Positions 19,176 to 27,371 of a stretch of 64,000 bases of DNA are shown one piece after another. The notes beneath the pieces are model-generated. The model worked only from the letters and a program-made list of their open reading frames with translations. It searched no databases and was not told where the DNA came from. This DNA is from Brasilonema sp. UFV-L1. Lineage in GTDB: Bacteria > Cyanobacteriota > Cyanobacteriia > Cyanobacteriales > Nostocaceae. The DNA lies in contig NZ_QMEA01000002.1 in NCBI RefSeq assembly GCF_012912105.1, positions 84,179 to 148,178 of the forward strand. Reading direction: 5' to 3'. Every line of letters starts with the position of its first letter. Position 1 is the first letter of the stretch. The translations under genes and the position numbers were made by a program.

Positions 19176-20840
19176 ATGGCTAAACCTGTCATCATAACGG
19201 TTGACGATGATCCAGAAGTTTTACAAGCCGTGGCGCGGGATCTGCGGCAAGAATATGGCGATCGCTTCCGAATTATCCGCGCCGACTCAGGTACCAGTGC
19301 CTTGGAAGCTTTAGAACAACTCAAACTCCGCAATCAACCTGTGTCGTTGTTCCTTGTCGATCAACGCATGCCACATATGTCTGGTGTGGAGTTTTTGGAA
19401 CAAGCCATGTCAATGTTCCCGGATGCGAAACGTGCTTTACTCACCGCCTACGCAGATACTGATGCCGCCATTCGTGCCATCAACAACACAAAAATCGATT
19501 ACTATTTGATGAAGCCGTGGGATCCACCAGAAGAACGCTTGTATCCAGTGCTAGACGATTTACTTGATGATTGGCAAGCAACTTTCCACCCACCCTTTGA
19601 AGGGATTCGTGTCATTGGTAACCGTTGGTCACCTCATTCTCACCAAGTTAAAGATTTCCTGGCGCGAAATCAAGTGCCTTACCAGTGGTTAGATATCGAA
19701 TTATCAGAAGAAGCACAAAAACTAGTAGAATACGCTGAATGTGATAAATTACACCTACCTCTTGTCCTGTTTAGCGATGGTTCCCATGTCATGCAGCCAA
19801 CGAACCTGCAAGTAGCTGAGAAAATTGGGCTGCGAACTCAAGCGGAAAAACCATTTTATGACTTGATTATCGTTGGTGGAGGTCCTGCTGGTTTAGCAGC
19901 TGCAGTGTATGGTGCATCAGAAGGGCTACGCACGGTGATGATTGAACGTGAAGCCCCAGGTGGACAAGCGGGAACAAGTTCGCGTATTGAAAATTACCTT
20001 GGCTTTCCTACAGGTTTGAGTGGAGGCGATTTGGCACGGCGTGCTGTAACCCAAGCAAGACGCTTTGGTGTCGAAATTCTCACACCGCAAGAGGTTAAGG
20101 GTATACGCGTAGAAGACCAGTATCGATTTGTGCAACTAGGAGACGGTAGCGAAATCAGTTGCCATGCCCTGATGTTAGCGCTGGGTGTATCATGGCGACG
20201 GCTGGATGTTCCTGGACTTGATCGTTTGACTGGTGCAGGGGTTTATTATGGTGCTGCACAGGCTGAAGCGATGAGTTGTCAAGGTGAAGACGTTTACATT
20301 GTCGGTGGTGCAAACTCAGCTGGACAAGCAGCGATGTACTTTTCCAAATACGCCAAGCATGTGACGATGTTAGTACGTGGTGACTCCTTAACCATAAGTA
20401 TGTCCCAGTATTTGATTGACCAAATTGCAGAAATACCAAATATTACAGTCAAGACACACACTAGTGTGAAAGAGGCAAAAGGAGAAACAAGTTTAGAAGC
20501 GATTACTATTCACAATTCTTTAACAGGTGAAACACAAACTGTTCCTGCAAAATCGCTGTTTATTTTTATTGGTGCAGTTCCTCGTACAGAATGGCTAGAT
20601 GGTGTCATTGAACGAGATAAACATGGCTATATCATAACAGGTCCAGATTTGCAAAAAGATGGGCAACGCATCAAAGGATGGACGCTAGAACGCGATCCCT
20701 TTTTACTAGAAACGAATATTCCCGGTGTTTTTGCAGTGGGTGACGTGCGTTATGGTTCAGTCAAGCGAGTTGCTTCTGGCGTTGGTGAGGGTTCAATCTG
20801 CGTTCAGTTTGTTCATCGATATCTCAGCAACGTGTTGTGA
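19176..20840 (+). CDS. Receiver domain / glutaredoxin-like / thioredoxin-reductase-like fusion without redox cysteines
   Basis: 554 residues. The receiver domain (~1-125) has VDDD, the phospho-acceptor Asp in LFLVDQRMP, the Thr in LLTAYAD and the Lys in LMKPWD. Residues ~145-215 look like a glutaredoxin fold (IRVIGNRWSPHSHQVKDFL...LPLVLFSDG) but with SPHS where CxxC is expected. From ~228 a FAD/NADPH reductase follows (DLIIVGGGPAGLAAAVYGAS, GGQAGTSSRIENYLGFP, VYIVGGANSAGQAA, GVFAVGDVR) that has AMSCQGED instead of CxTC. It is likely a phosphorylation-controlled flavoprotein working with the histidine kinases at 22953 and 25841. Confidence 0.9.
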   Translation: MAKPVIITVDDDPEVLQAVARDLRQEYGDRFRIIRADSGTSALEALEQLKLRNQPVSLFLVDQRMPHMSGVEFLEQAMSMFPDAKRALLTAYADTDAAIRAINNTKIDYYLMKPWDPPEERLYPVLDDLLDDWQATFHPPFEGIRVIGNRWSPHSHQVKDFLARNQVPYQWLDIELSEEAQKLVEYAECDKLHLPLVLFSDGSHVMQPTNLQVAEKIGLRTQAEKPFYDLIIVGGGPAGLAAAVYGASEGLRTVMIEREAPGGQAGTSSRIENYLGFPTGLSGGDLARRAVTQARRFGVEILTPQEVKGIRVEDQYRFVQLGDGSEISCHALMLALGVSWRRLDVPGLDRLTGAGVYYGAAQAEAMSCQGEDVYIVGGANSAGQAAMYFSKYAKHVTMLVRGDSLTISMSQYLIDQIAEIPNITVKTHTSVKEAKGETSLEAITIHNSLTGETQTVPAKSLFIFIGAVPRTEWLDGVIERDKHGYIITGPDLQKDGQRIKGWTLERDPFLLETNIPGVFAVGDVRYGSVKRVASGVGEGSICVQFVHRYLSNVL

Positions 20841-20920
20841 TAGGAATCAGTGAACAGTTATCAGTGAACAGTTAACTGAATTGATATCAACATTGAGTTC
20901 GGAACCAAGAGGTGACAGCC

Positions 20921-21010
20921 ATGCAATAAATAACTCTCGTTGAGGCATCTAGAAATTTGCCAGAATTAATTGAGGCAGTCATCAGTGACGAAAAAATTAT
21001 CATTAACGCC
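20921..21010 (+). pseudogene. Degenerate second copy of the Phd/YefM-type antitoxin gene
   Basis: From GGAACC-AAGAGGTGACAGCC-ATG (about 20901) onward the sequence parallels that at 21657 before the antitoxin start. It then runs ATG CAA TAA with a stop at codon 3, followed by still recognisable antitoxin-like sequence (LVEASRNLPELIEAV). Resemblance fades at about 21010. It is a decayed duplicate placed directly before the GNAT gene. Confidence 0.7.
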
Positions 21011-21026
21011 TCAGAACAACAGTACA

Positions 21027-21602
21027 ATGATGAAATTGATTGCACCAGAAACAACACTTGAAACTTCACGGCTGTTGCTTGAGCCACTGATGGCATCTCA
21101 TGCAATACATATGTATAGGCAATTGCAGGATGAAAGACTTTATCAGTTTATCCCACAGGAGCCTCCCATATCATTGCAAGTTTTGCAGACTCGATATCGT
21201 GCGCTATCTTCAAGGCTTTCTCCTGACGGGCAAGAAGCATGGCTGAATTGGGCTTTTCGTCTTCGCGCTGGAACATATATTGGAACATTGGAAGCAACAG
21301 TATATGCTAACCAAAGAGCTGCGATCGCCTACATGATTTTCCCACCATTCTGGCAACAAGGTTATGCAAAGGAAGGATGTTTACGACTGCTCAATCATGT
21401 TTTCAACGATTATCAAGTCAACATTGTAGCAGCCGAGATAGACACTCGTAACGTCGCATCCATTAAACTCATTAAATCACTTGGATTTAAGCATGTGTCC
21501 ACAAAAGAAAACGCGGACTTTTTTAAAGGATGTGTCAGCCATGAGTATCGATATGAGTGTATGTCGTCTCCTAGTTCACTCACTCATCTGCCAGTTCGAT
21601 AA
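21027..21602 (+). CDS. GNAT-family N-acetyltransferase (RimJ-like)
   Basis: 191 residues from the ATG at 21027 (a second ATG follows directly). TSRLLLEPLMASHA is the typical opening of RimJ/RimL-type acetyltransferases, and the acetyl-CoA region is FPPFWQQGYAKEGCLRLLNHVF. IDTRNVASIKLIKSLGFKHV is the conserved fourth motif. The substrate is unknown. It sits between a decayed and an intact copy of an antitoxin gene, so the stretch from about 20901 to 21660 may have arisen by duplication of that locus. It has no relation in sequence position to the duplicated GNAT genes at 24399 and 25134. Confidence 0.85.
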   Translation: MMKLIAPETTLETSRLLLEPLMASHAIHMYRQLQDERLYQFIPQEPPISLQVLQTRYRALSSRLSPDGQEAWLNWAFRLRAGTYIGTLEATVYANQRAAIAYMIFPPFWQQGYAKEGCLRLLNHVFNDYQVNIVAAEIDTRNVASIKLIKSLGFKHVSTKENADFFKGCVSHEYRYECMSSPSSLTHLPVR

Positions 21603-21676
21603 ACTAAACTAAGATTTTTGCATCAAACAACCAATTTTTGATGTAAGCATGAATTAGGAACCCAGAGGTGATAGCC

Positions 21677-22015
21677 ATGCAAGAAATATCTCTCGCTGAA
21701 GCATCAAAAAATTTGTCTCAATTAATTGAAGCCGCTATGAATGGCGAAGAAGTAGTCATTACAAAAGATAATCAACCTGTTGTCAAATTAACTCCTGTAT
21801 CGCCAGTCAAAAAACGTCGCCCTGCGAAAGCAGGGAGTGCTAAAGGGTTAATCACAATCTCAGATGATTTTGACGAACCTTTAGAAGACTTTAACGAATT
21901 CGGCGTCATTCCCCATCCGCCTGTGCGGTGGGCGAGGTTGCGCGGTCAATCAAGGGGGTTCAATGCCCCCTTGATTGACAATCTACGAACGAATTCTCGC
22001 AGCACTTCGGTTTGA
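21677..22015 (+). CDS. Phd/YefM-type antitoxin with a 3' end replaced by an insertion
   Basis: 112 residues as now encoded, from the ATG at 21677 (AGAGGTG upstream). Residues 1-50 are a classic Phd/YefM fold (ISLAEASKNLSQLIEAAMNGEEVVITKDNQPVVKLTP), normally followed by a short toxin-binding tail. The tail DDFDEPLEDFN is intact to codon 73 (21895), after which about 40 residues are encoded by foreign DNA. Joining 21895 directly to 22511 gives ...EDFN-DYM-stop, the expected 76-residue protein. The cognate toxin is at 22522. Whether the altered antitoxin still neutralises is unknown. Confidence 0.82.
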   Translation: MQEISLAEASKNLSQLIEAAMNGEEVVITKDNQPVVKLTPVSPVKKRRPAKAGSAKGLITISDDFDEPLEDFNEFGVIPHPPVRWARLRGQSRGFNAPLIDNLRTNSRSTSV

Positions 22016-22510
22016 TTCCTTTGAGTCAACTCACAATATTTTTGCAAATGCTCTTTTTCTCGTTGTGATAGGCGCAAACTAATCTGGGTCATGGTAGCAA
22101 ATACGATATCTATATGCTACCATTATAGTGGTTGCTGACCCACCCACACGGCTGCAAACAAAGGTCACAGTAGCGGTTTGACGCTTACCACGGTAACTAG
22201 CGTGAGAAAAGGGGAAAAATTCCGGTCACTGGTTCGTAAGGTTACGCCCTGCGGTAAAACATAAGCCATACAGGAATGTACGTAAAGTTATACACCTGCG
22301 GGAGGCGGGTGTCTGCCTGTGGACGCGGAGTAAGACCAAATCAAACACAGGACCCAGTACTGCAGGAGGGTCTCCCGACAGAGGTATCTGGTGTGTTTGA
22401 GGAGGCATCGGCGGTTGAGACGGGAAACTCCGAAGACGAATAAGACCGTCCTTGTACTAGTTGAATTTGGGAAGCCCCATCTTCAGCGAAGCTAGATGGA
22501 GTACTTCACG
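21896..22510. mobile_element. 615-bp insert resembling a transposase-less IS200/IS605-type derivative
   Basis: Its limits come from restoring the antitoxin: removal of 21896-22510 rejoins the frame and its TAATG overlap with the toxin start. No target duplication is visible, as expected of IS200/IS605 single-strand transposition. The left part encodes a small RHH-like protein on the minus strand. The right part (about 22130-22510) is GC-rich and structured. It ends with a hairpin (CCATCT ... AGATGG, 22479-22500) close to the junction, a style I associate with the 3' end/omega-RNA region of TnpB elements in cyanobacteria. No tnpA or tnpB is present. The class assignment is an inference. Confidence 0.6.
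21946..22092 (-). CDS. Small ribbon-helix-helix-like protein within the insert
   Basis: 48 residues, starting MTQISLRLSQREKEHLQKYC and continuing with a TQRNQTEVLREFVRRL helix. A short N-terminal strand followed by two helices matches the ribbon-helix-helix (CopG/Arc) pattern of small DNA-binding proteins. It overlaps the displaced tail of the antitoxin gene on the other strand. It may regulate or be cargo of the mobile element. Too short for certainty. Confidence 0.55.
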   Translation of the reverse strand: MTQISLRLSQREKEHLQKYCELTQRNQTEVLREFVRRLSIKGALNPLD

Positions 22511-22521
22511 GACTATATGTA

Positions 22522-22908
22522 ATGAGGTTACTGCTGGACACTCATACCTTTATTTGGTTCGTCATCGACAGCCCTCGGCTTAGTACTGTAGTACAAGGGC
22601 TAATTGAGGATGAAAATAACGAAAAACTACTCAGTATAGTCAGTGTTTGGGAAATAGCAATTAAACAAAACACAGGTAAACTGAGTTTTGGGGTGCCATT
22701 TCAGGAATTTGTAGAACAGCAACTTAGTCTTAATAGTATCGATTTGCTAAACATCAATCTCAACCATCTTTCTGTTATTGCAACTCTAACTTTGTATCAT
22801 CGAGATCCATTTGACCGACTTTTCATTGCACAGTCTATTGTTGAACAAATACCTATTTTGAGTGCTGATTCAGTCTTTGATGCTTATCCAATTGAACGGC
22901 TGTGGTAG
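22522..22908 (+). CDS. PIN-domain toxin (VapC-like ribonuclease)
   Basis: 128 residues. PIN acidic residues are visible: Asp in LLLDTHTFIW, Glu in VSVWEIAIKQ, Asp in HRDPFDRLFIAQ and Asp in LSADSVFDAYPI. The wording HRDPFDRLFIAQSI is typical of the VapC group paired with Phd/YefM-type antitoxins. It would cleave RNA when free. In the reconstructed ancestor its ATG overlaps the antitoxin stop (TAATG). Now 615 bp separate them, so translational coupling is lost and the pair may have unbalanced expression. Confidence 0.88.
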   Translation: MRLLLDTHTFIWFVIDSPRLSTVVQGLIEDENNEKLLSIVSVWEIAIKQNTGKLSFGVPFQEFVEQQLSLNSIDLLNINLNHLSVIATLTLYHRDPFDRLFIAQSIVEQIPILSADSVFDAYPIERLW

Positions 22909-22952
22909 ATAGCAATTATTTCATAATATATTTCATAATATAAGGAGTTGCC

Positions 22953-24359
22953 ATGCTGCACGATCCAAATCAAATGACGCTGTTTCCTAAATTGCCAGAT
23001 GATGCTTTGGAGGAGATGAAGCAGTTTGGTACTGAAATACAACTGAATGTGGGTGATGTGCTGTTTAGCGAAGGTGACTCAAACTATCACTTTTTTGTAG
23101 TGTTAGAAGGCGAAATTGAAATTACTAAGCAAGTTGGTGTTGAAAAAAAAGTGCTGACGATTCATCGTCATGGTGATTTCATGGGCGAACTTTCAATGCT
23201 GACAGGTTCAGGCGCTATTGCTAATGCCCATGCGATCGCACCCAGTCGCGTTTTACAAATAGACGTTGAAACATTTAGACATATCCTTATTGAATGTTCG
23301 CCGATTGCTGATCTAATTCTCACTGCTATGGCTGGACGAACTAAAGATGTGGAAGTGCAGCTACGACAGCAAGAAAAAATGGCAGCGTTGGGTAAAATGT
23401 CAGCAGGTTTAGCACATGAATTAAATAATCCGGGGGCGGCGGCGCAACGGGCAGCTAGTCAATTGCGTGGAAATTTTCAAAACTTACAAACTCTGGCTTT
23501 ACAACTCAATTTACTTTCCAAAGAACAACTAAAATTCATTACTGATATTCAACATCAAGCAACAGAACACGCTACCCATTCTCCTAAACTTGACCCTCTC
23601 ACCTGTAGCGATAAAGAAGACGAAGTGACAGAATGGTTGGAAGACCATGATATTAGTAATAGTTGGAAACTTGCCCCCACTTTAGTGACCGCTGGGCTAT
23701 ATACCGAAAAGCTGGATACTGTTGCTGATAATATCCCTATTGACTGTCTGGAACATGTCCTCAAATGGCTTGACGCCACACTTTCATCTTTTGGATTGAT
23801 TCATGAAATTGAACAAAGTACCACCCGCATTTCTGAGTTGGTAAAAGCAATTAAAGGTTATTCATATATGGATCAAGCCCCTCTACAGGAAATAGATATC
23901 CATGAGGGAATTGAAAATACTTTACTTATCCTCAATCATCGTCTTAAAAAGGGAATTATTGTTAACCGAGAGTATGATCGCACTCTACCAAAAATTTGTG
24001 CTTATGCGAGTGAACTAAACCAAGTGTGGACAAATTTAATTGATAATGCCATAGATGCCATGAAAGGGAAAGGTGATTTGACTATTCGTACTTATAGAGA
24101 TAATAACTGTATGGTTGTCGAAATTATTGATACAGGAGTAGGTATTCCACCAGCAATTCAGTCCAGGATTTTTGAACCATTTTTTACGACGAAAGGAGTA
24201 GGAAAAGGCACTGGCTTAGGTTTAGAAATTGCCTATCGCATTGTTGTGAATAAACATCATGGTGACATCCACTTTGAATCTCAGCCTGGTAATACCCGCT
24301 TTCGAGTGCGTTTGCCTATTCAAGATGTGAATCATTCATGTCAAAAGGCTTCTGAGTAG
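22953..24359 (+). CDS. Sensor histidine kinase with N-terminal cNMP-binding-like domain
   Basis: 468 residues. Residues ~10-125 form a cyclic-nucleotide-binding-type beta-roll (GDVLFSEGDSNYHFFVVLEGEIEI, FMGELSMLTGS), but the phosphate-binding Arg of true cNMP sites is not evident. H-box: EKMAALGKMSAGLAHELNNP at ~140. A conserved ~100-residue middle (EDEVTEWLEDHDISNSWKLAP) follows. The HATPase domain has NQVWTNLIDNAIDAM, DTGVGIPP and GKGTGLGL. No transmembrane segment is present, so the kinase is soluble. AAGGAG sits at good spacing. It is a paralogue of the kinase at 25841; the receiver fusion at 19176 is the likely partner. Confidence 0.93.
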   Translation: MLHDPNQMTLFPKLPDDALEEMKQFGTEIQLNVGDVLFSEGDSNYHFFVVLEGEIEITKQVGVEKKVLTIHRHGDFMGELSMLTGSGAIANAHAIAPSRVLQIDVETFRHILIECSPIADLILTAMAGRTKDVEVQLRQQEKMAALGKMSAGLAHELNNPGAAAQRAASQLRGNFQNLQTLALQLNLLSKEQLKFITDIQHQATEHATHSPKLDPLTCSDKEDEVTEWLEDHDISNSWKLAPTLVTAGLYTEKLDTVADNIPIDCLEHVLKWLDATLSSFGLIHEIEQSTTRISELVKAIKGYSYMDQAPLQEIDIHEGIENTLLILNHRLKKGIIVNREYDRTLPKICAYASELNQVWTNLIDNAIDAMKGKGDLTIRTYRDNNCMVVEIIDTGVGIPPAIQSRIFEPFFTTKGVGKGTGLGLEIAYRIVVNKHHGDIHFESQPGNTRFRVRLPIQDVNHSCQKASE

Positions 24360-25672
24360 AATTTTTAGTAGAATTTTTACCAGAATTAACTGCAAGATAT
24401 GACTGAGATTTTCCAAACACAACGCCTGATTATCCGTCAGTGGATACCTGAAGCTGATGCTGCACAAGCCTTTGAAATCTATGGTGATTCTGAGGTAGTG
24501 CGGTTTCTCAGTTGCAACCAACAGCAGAGTGTGGAAGACGTGCAGATCAAACTGCAACGATTGGTTGAGAATGATGCCCGACTTAATAATGGCACTGGTA
24601 TATGGGCAATTGTTGAAAAGCAAACCAGAGAAATTATAGGATCTGTCCTAGTGCAACAACTACCTGACAATGAGGATAAAGTAACCCAAGATTATGCAGT
24701 AGGTTGGCACTTAAAAAAAGCGGCTTGGGGTAAGGGTTATGCAACAGAAGTTGGACGAGGTGTTATTGAGTATGGATTCAAGATTCTCAAATTACCAGTT
24801 ATTTATGCGGTGGCGACGCCTGATAATCATGCTTCCATTCGGGTGACTCAAAAGCTTGGTATGGTACCAATTGGTCGTACTGACAAATACTATAGTGCTG
24901 AACTGGAGTTATTTAAATTAGACGCAAAGCAGTTTCGTCGAGGCGGTACGTATGCCAATTATCAACATAACATTACTTGATGGGTGGTCAGCAGGAGACC
25001 AAACAGCTTTGAATCTCAGCCTGGTGATACGCGCTTTCGAGTGCGTTTGCTTATTCAAGATGTGAATCATTCATATGAAAAAGCTTCTGAGTAGAATTTT
25101 TAGTAGAATTTTTACCAGAACTAACTGCAAGCTATGACTGAGATTTTCCAAACACAGCGCCTAATAATCCGTCAGTGGAAACCTGAAGCTGATGTTGCAC
25201 AAGCCTTTGAAATTTATAACAATCCAGAAGTGGTACGCTTTATTGGTGGCAAGGTGGAGGAGAGTGAACAGACTCAACGAGCAAGTTTGCAACGAGTGAT
25301 TGAACGCTATGCCCAACTCAATAATGGTACTGGTATATGGGCAATTTTTGAAAAACAAATCGGAGAAATTGTCGGAACTATCCTGTTAAAACAACTGCCT
25401 GATAATGAGGGCAAACCTACTCAGGATTATGAAGTAGGTTGGCACTTAAAAAAAGCAGCTTGGGGCAAAGGTTATGCGACAGAAGCTGGACGAGGTGCTA
25501 TTGAATATGGATTTAATATTCTTAAATTACCAGTTATCTATGCGGTGGTGAAGCCTGAAAATCACGATTCAATTCGGGTAACTCAACGGCTTGGCATGAT
25601 ACCAATGGGTCGCACTCACAAATACTATAGTGCCGAACTGGAGTTATTTAAACTAGAAGCAAAGCAGAAATA
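24272..25672 (+). repeat. 735-bp tandem duplication (kinase tail plus GNAT gene)
   Basis: The sequence from CTTTGAATCTCAGCCTGGT at 24272 recurs at 25007, an exact offset of 735 bp that is kept through the two GNAT genes (starts 24399 and 25134). The first ~90 bp of copy 2 are a scrap of the 3' end of the histidine kinase gene. Copies differ at scattered sites, so the event is not very recent, and they separate near the GNAT C-termini. Confidence 0.93.
24399..24980 (+). CDS. GNAT-family N-acetyltransferase (copy 1 of tandem pair)
   Basis: 193 residues. TQRLIIRQWIPEADAAQAFEIYGDSEVVRF is the RimJ-type opening; the acetyl-CoA-binding region is GWHLKKAAWGKGYATEVGRGVIEYGF, and TPDNHASIRVTQKLGMVPIGR is the conserved end. 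It lies 39 bp after the first histidine kinase and may share its transcript. Its tail (RRGGTYANYQHNIT) is longer than in copy 2 because the junction of the tandem duplication falls here. The substrate is unknown. Confidence 0.88.
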   Translation: MTEIFQTQRLIIRQWIPEADAAQAFEIYGDSEVVRFLSCNQQQSVEDVQIKLQRLVENDARLNNGTGIWAIVEKQTREIIGSVLVQQLPDNEDKVTQDYAVGWHLKKAAWGKGYATEVGRGVIEYGFKILKLPVIYAVATPDNHASIRVTQKLGMVPIGRTDKYYSAELELFKLDAKQFRRGGTYANYQHNIT

Positions 25673-25673
25673 A
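25134..25673 (+). CDS. GNAT-family N-acetyltransferase (copy 2 of tandem pair)
   Basis: 179 residues, close paralogue of the preceding gene (same opening MTEIFQTQRLIIRQW and GWHLKKAAWGKGYATEAGRGAIEYGF). It ends KLEAKQK, which is probably the ancestral C-terminus. Divergence is concentrated at residues ~35-65 (GGKVEESEQTQRASLQRVIE versus SCNQQQSVEDVQIKLQRLVE), the region that often lines the acceptor site, so the two enzymes may now differ in substrate. It is preceded by a non-coding remnant of the kinase 3' end. Confidence 0.88.
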   Translation: MTEIFQTQRLIIRQWKPEADVAQAFEIYNNPEVVRFIGGKVEESEQTQRASLQRVIERYAQLNNGTGIWAIFEKQIGEIVGTILLKQLPDNEGKPTQDYEVGWHLKKAAWGKGYATEAGRGAIEYGFNILKLPVIYAVVKPENHDSIRVTQRLGMIPMGRTHKYYSAELELFKLEAKQK

Positions 25674-25840
25674 AATATTCGTCAGTTTACTAGTTTATTT
25701 TTCCAGCTAAAACCTGATTCGTTCATTGGAAAAATTTCTGAGATAACAAAATTTATTCATTAGAAGTTAGTGACTTAACAAGCAAATTTAAAAGACTTTT
25801 TTATCTACCTAATCAAAAACCTATAAAGTTAAGGTGTATC

Positions 25841-27241
25841 ATGCTTGATATAGAAACATTACGCCAAGTTCCCCTCTTCTCGAAACTACCAAATGAACGG
25901 TTGCAATGGCTACTTAAACAAAGTGTAGAAGTTTGGCGAGAACCTGGAGAAATTCATCGCCGTGAAGGTGACCCTGCTGACCATGTTTTTATACTGCTAG
26001 AAGGTCAAGTACGGATTACACAGAAAGTGGGTAATCAAGAAGTTTTGTTAGCAATGTATGAACCAAAAACACTGTTTGGTGAATTGCCTGTTTTAATGGG
26101 TGAGACACATTTTTGGGCGAGTGGTCGTGCTGTGACTCACTGCCATATTTTAGAATTGCCAAATCAGGTATTTTGGGAAATGCTTTCAAGCTGTACTTGC
26201 GTCATGACTGAGATTCTGCGCACAATGGCAGAACGGTTGCAAGCTGTGCAGACGATATCACAGCACAGAGAAAAACTTGTCGCGTTAGGCACTTTAGCAG
26301 CAGGATTAGCACACGAGTTGAATAACCCTGCTTCAGCTTGTCGTAGGGCTGTGGGACAATTACGGCAAACTAGGCAAGTGTTACAGCCTCTGACTGTAAA
26401 ACTGAATCAAAAACAAATGACTTGCGACCAAAAAGCATTTGTTGCTAAATTGCAGCAAGATGCGATCGCCCATGCAAAAACAGCAGCTAAACTCGATCCA
26501 ATCATGCAAAGCGATCGCGAAGATGAGATGATCCAATGGCTAGAAGCACACAATGTTGCCAATAGCTGGAAACTTGCTCCCACACTCGTTACAGCAGGAC
26601 TCGATATCGATTGGCTAGAGAATGTTAAGAAAAATGTCGGTGAATTATTACTGGGTAATGTCCTGACTTGGACAGAGACAACATTACAAGAATGGGGTTT
26701 GTTAGATGAACTTGACCATTGTACAATCCGAATCTCTACCTTAGTTGATGCCGTCAAAGATTACTCCTACATGGATCGCGCACCTCTACAGGAAATAGAT
26801 ATCCATGAAGGTATAGAAAGTACTCTCACAATTTTGAGTCACAAGCTAAAGCATAGTCATGTGCTAGTCACGCGGGAGTATGACTGTGAAGTACCGCTGA
26901 TTAGTGCTTACGGTAGAGAACTCAATCAAGTCTGGACGAATTTAATTGATAATGCCATTGATGCTATTCATGAACAAAATGGTCAAATCTGGATTCGCAC
27001 GAGTTGCGAAAGTGACTTTTTGCTCGTGGAGATTGCTGACAATGGTCCTGGTATTCCCCCAGAACTTCGGTCTCATATTTTTGAGCCATTTTTTACAACC
27101 AAAGGAGTTGGTAAGGGGACTGGGTTAGGTTTGCACATTGTCTACCGCATTGTTGTAGAACAGCATCAAGGTGATATTCGGGTGTTGTCACAGCCAGGAG
27201 ATACCAGATTTCAGGTGCGCTTACCGATGAATTTGTCTTAG
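25841..27241 (+). CDS. Sensor histidine kinase with N-terminal cNMP-binding-like domain (paralogue)
   Basis: 466 residues with the same layout as the kinase at 22953: beta-roll ~10-120 (DHVFILLEGQVRITQK, LFGELPVLMGE), H-box EKLVALGTLAAGLAHELNNP, shared middle (MIQWLEAHNVANSWKLAPTLVTAGL) and HATPase (NQVWTNLIDNAIDAI, DNGPGIPP, GKGTGLGLHIVYRIVVEQH). The phosphate-binding Arg of cNMP pockets is again not evident, so the domain may sense something else or mediate contacts. Likely partner: the receiver-flavoprotein at 19176. A bidirectional terminator follows. Confidence 0.93.
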   Translation: MLDIETLRQVPLFSKLPNERLQWLLKQSVEVWREPGEIHRREGDPADHVFILLEGQVRITQKVGNQEVLLAMYEPKTLFGELPVLMGETHFWASGRAVTHCHILELPNQVFWEMLSSCTCVMTEILRTMAERLQAVQTISQHREKLVALGTLAAGLAHELNNPASACRRAVGQLRQTRQVLQPLTVKLNQKQMTCDQKAFVAKLQQDAIAHAKTAAKLDPIMQSDREDEMIQWLEAHNVANSWKLAPTLVTAGLDIDWLENVKKNVGELLLGNVLTWTETTLQEWGLLDELDHCTIRISTLVDAVKDYSYMDRAPLQEIDIHEGIESTLTILSHKLKHSHVLVTREYDCEVPLISAYGRELNQVWTNLIDNAIDAIHEQNGQIWIRTSCESDFLLVEIADNGPGIPPELRSHIFEPFFTTKGVGKGTGLGLHIVYRIVVEQHQGDIRVLSQPGDTRFQVRLPMNLS

Positions 27242-27282
27242 TCAGCTTAAGTGATATTTTGCACTCTTCTCAACACGATTCA

Positions 27283-27350
27283 AAAAAGCGGGTTTCTAAA
27301 CCAGAAATTAAAGGTTCTATGAACAGATATTCTCAAGAAACCCGGTTTTT
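27283..27350. terminator. Bidirectional terminator after the second kinase
   Basis: Arms AAAAAGCGGGTTTCT (27283-27297) and AGAAACCCGGTTTTT (27336-27350) can pair over ~14 bp with a ~38-base loop and U/A runs on both sides. It sits between convergent genes (stops at 27241 and 27372). Confidence 0.8.
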
Positions 27351-27371
27351 CACTCAGGTGCAAAATCTGAG

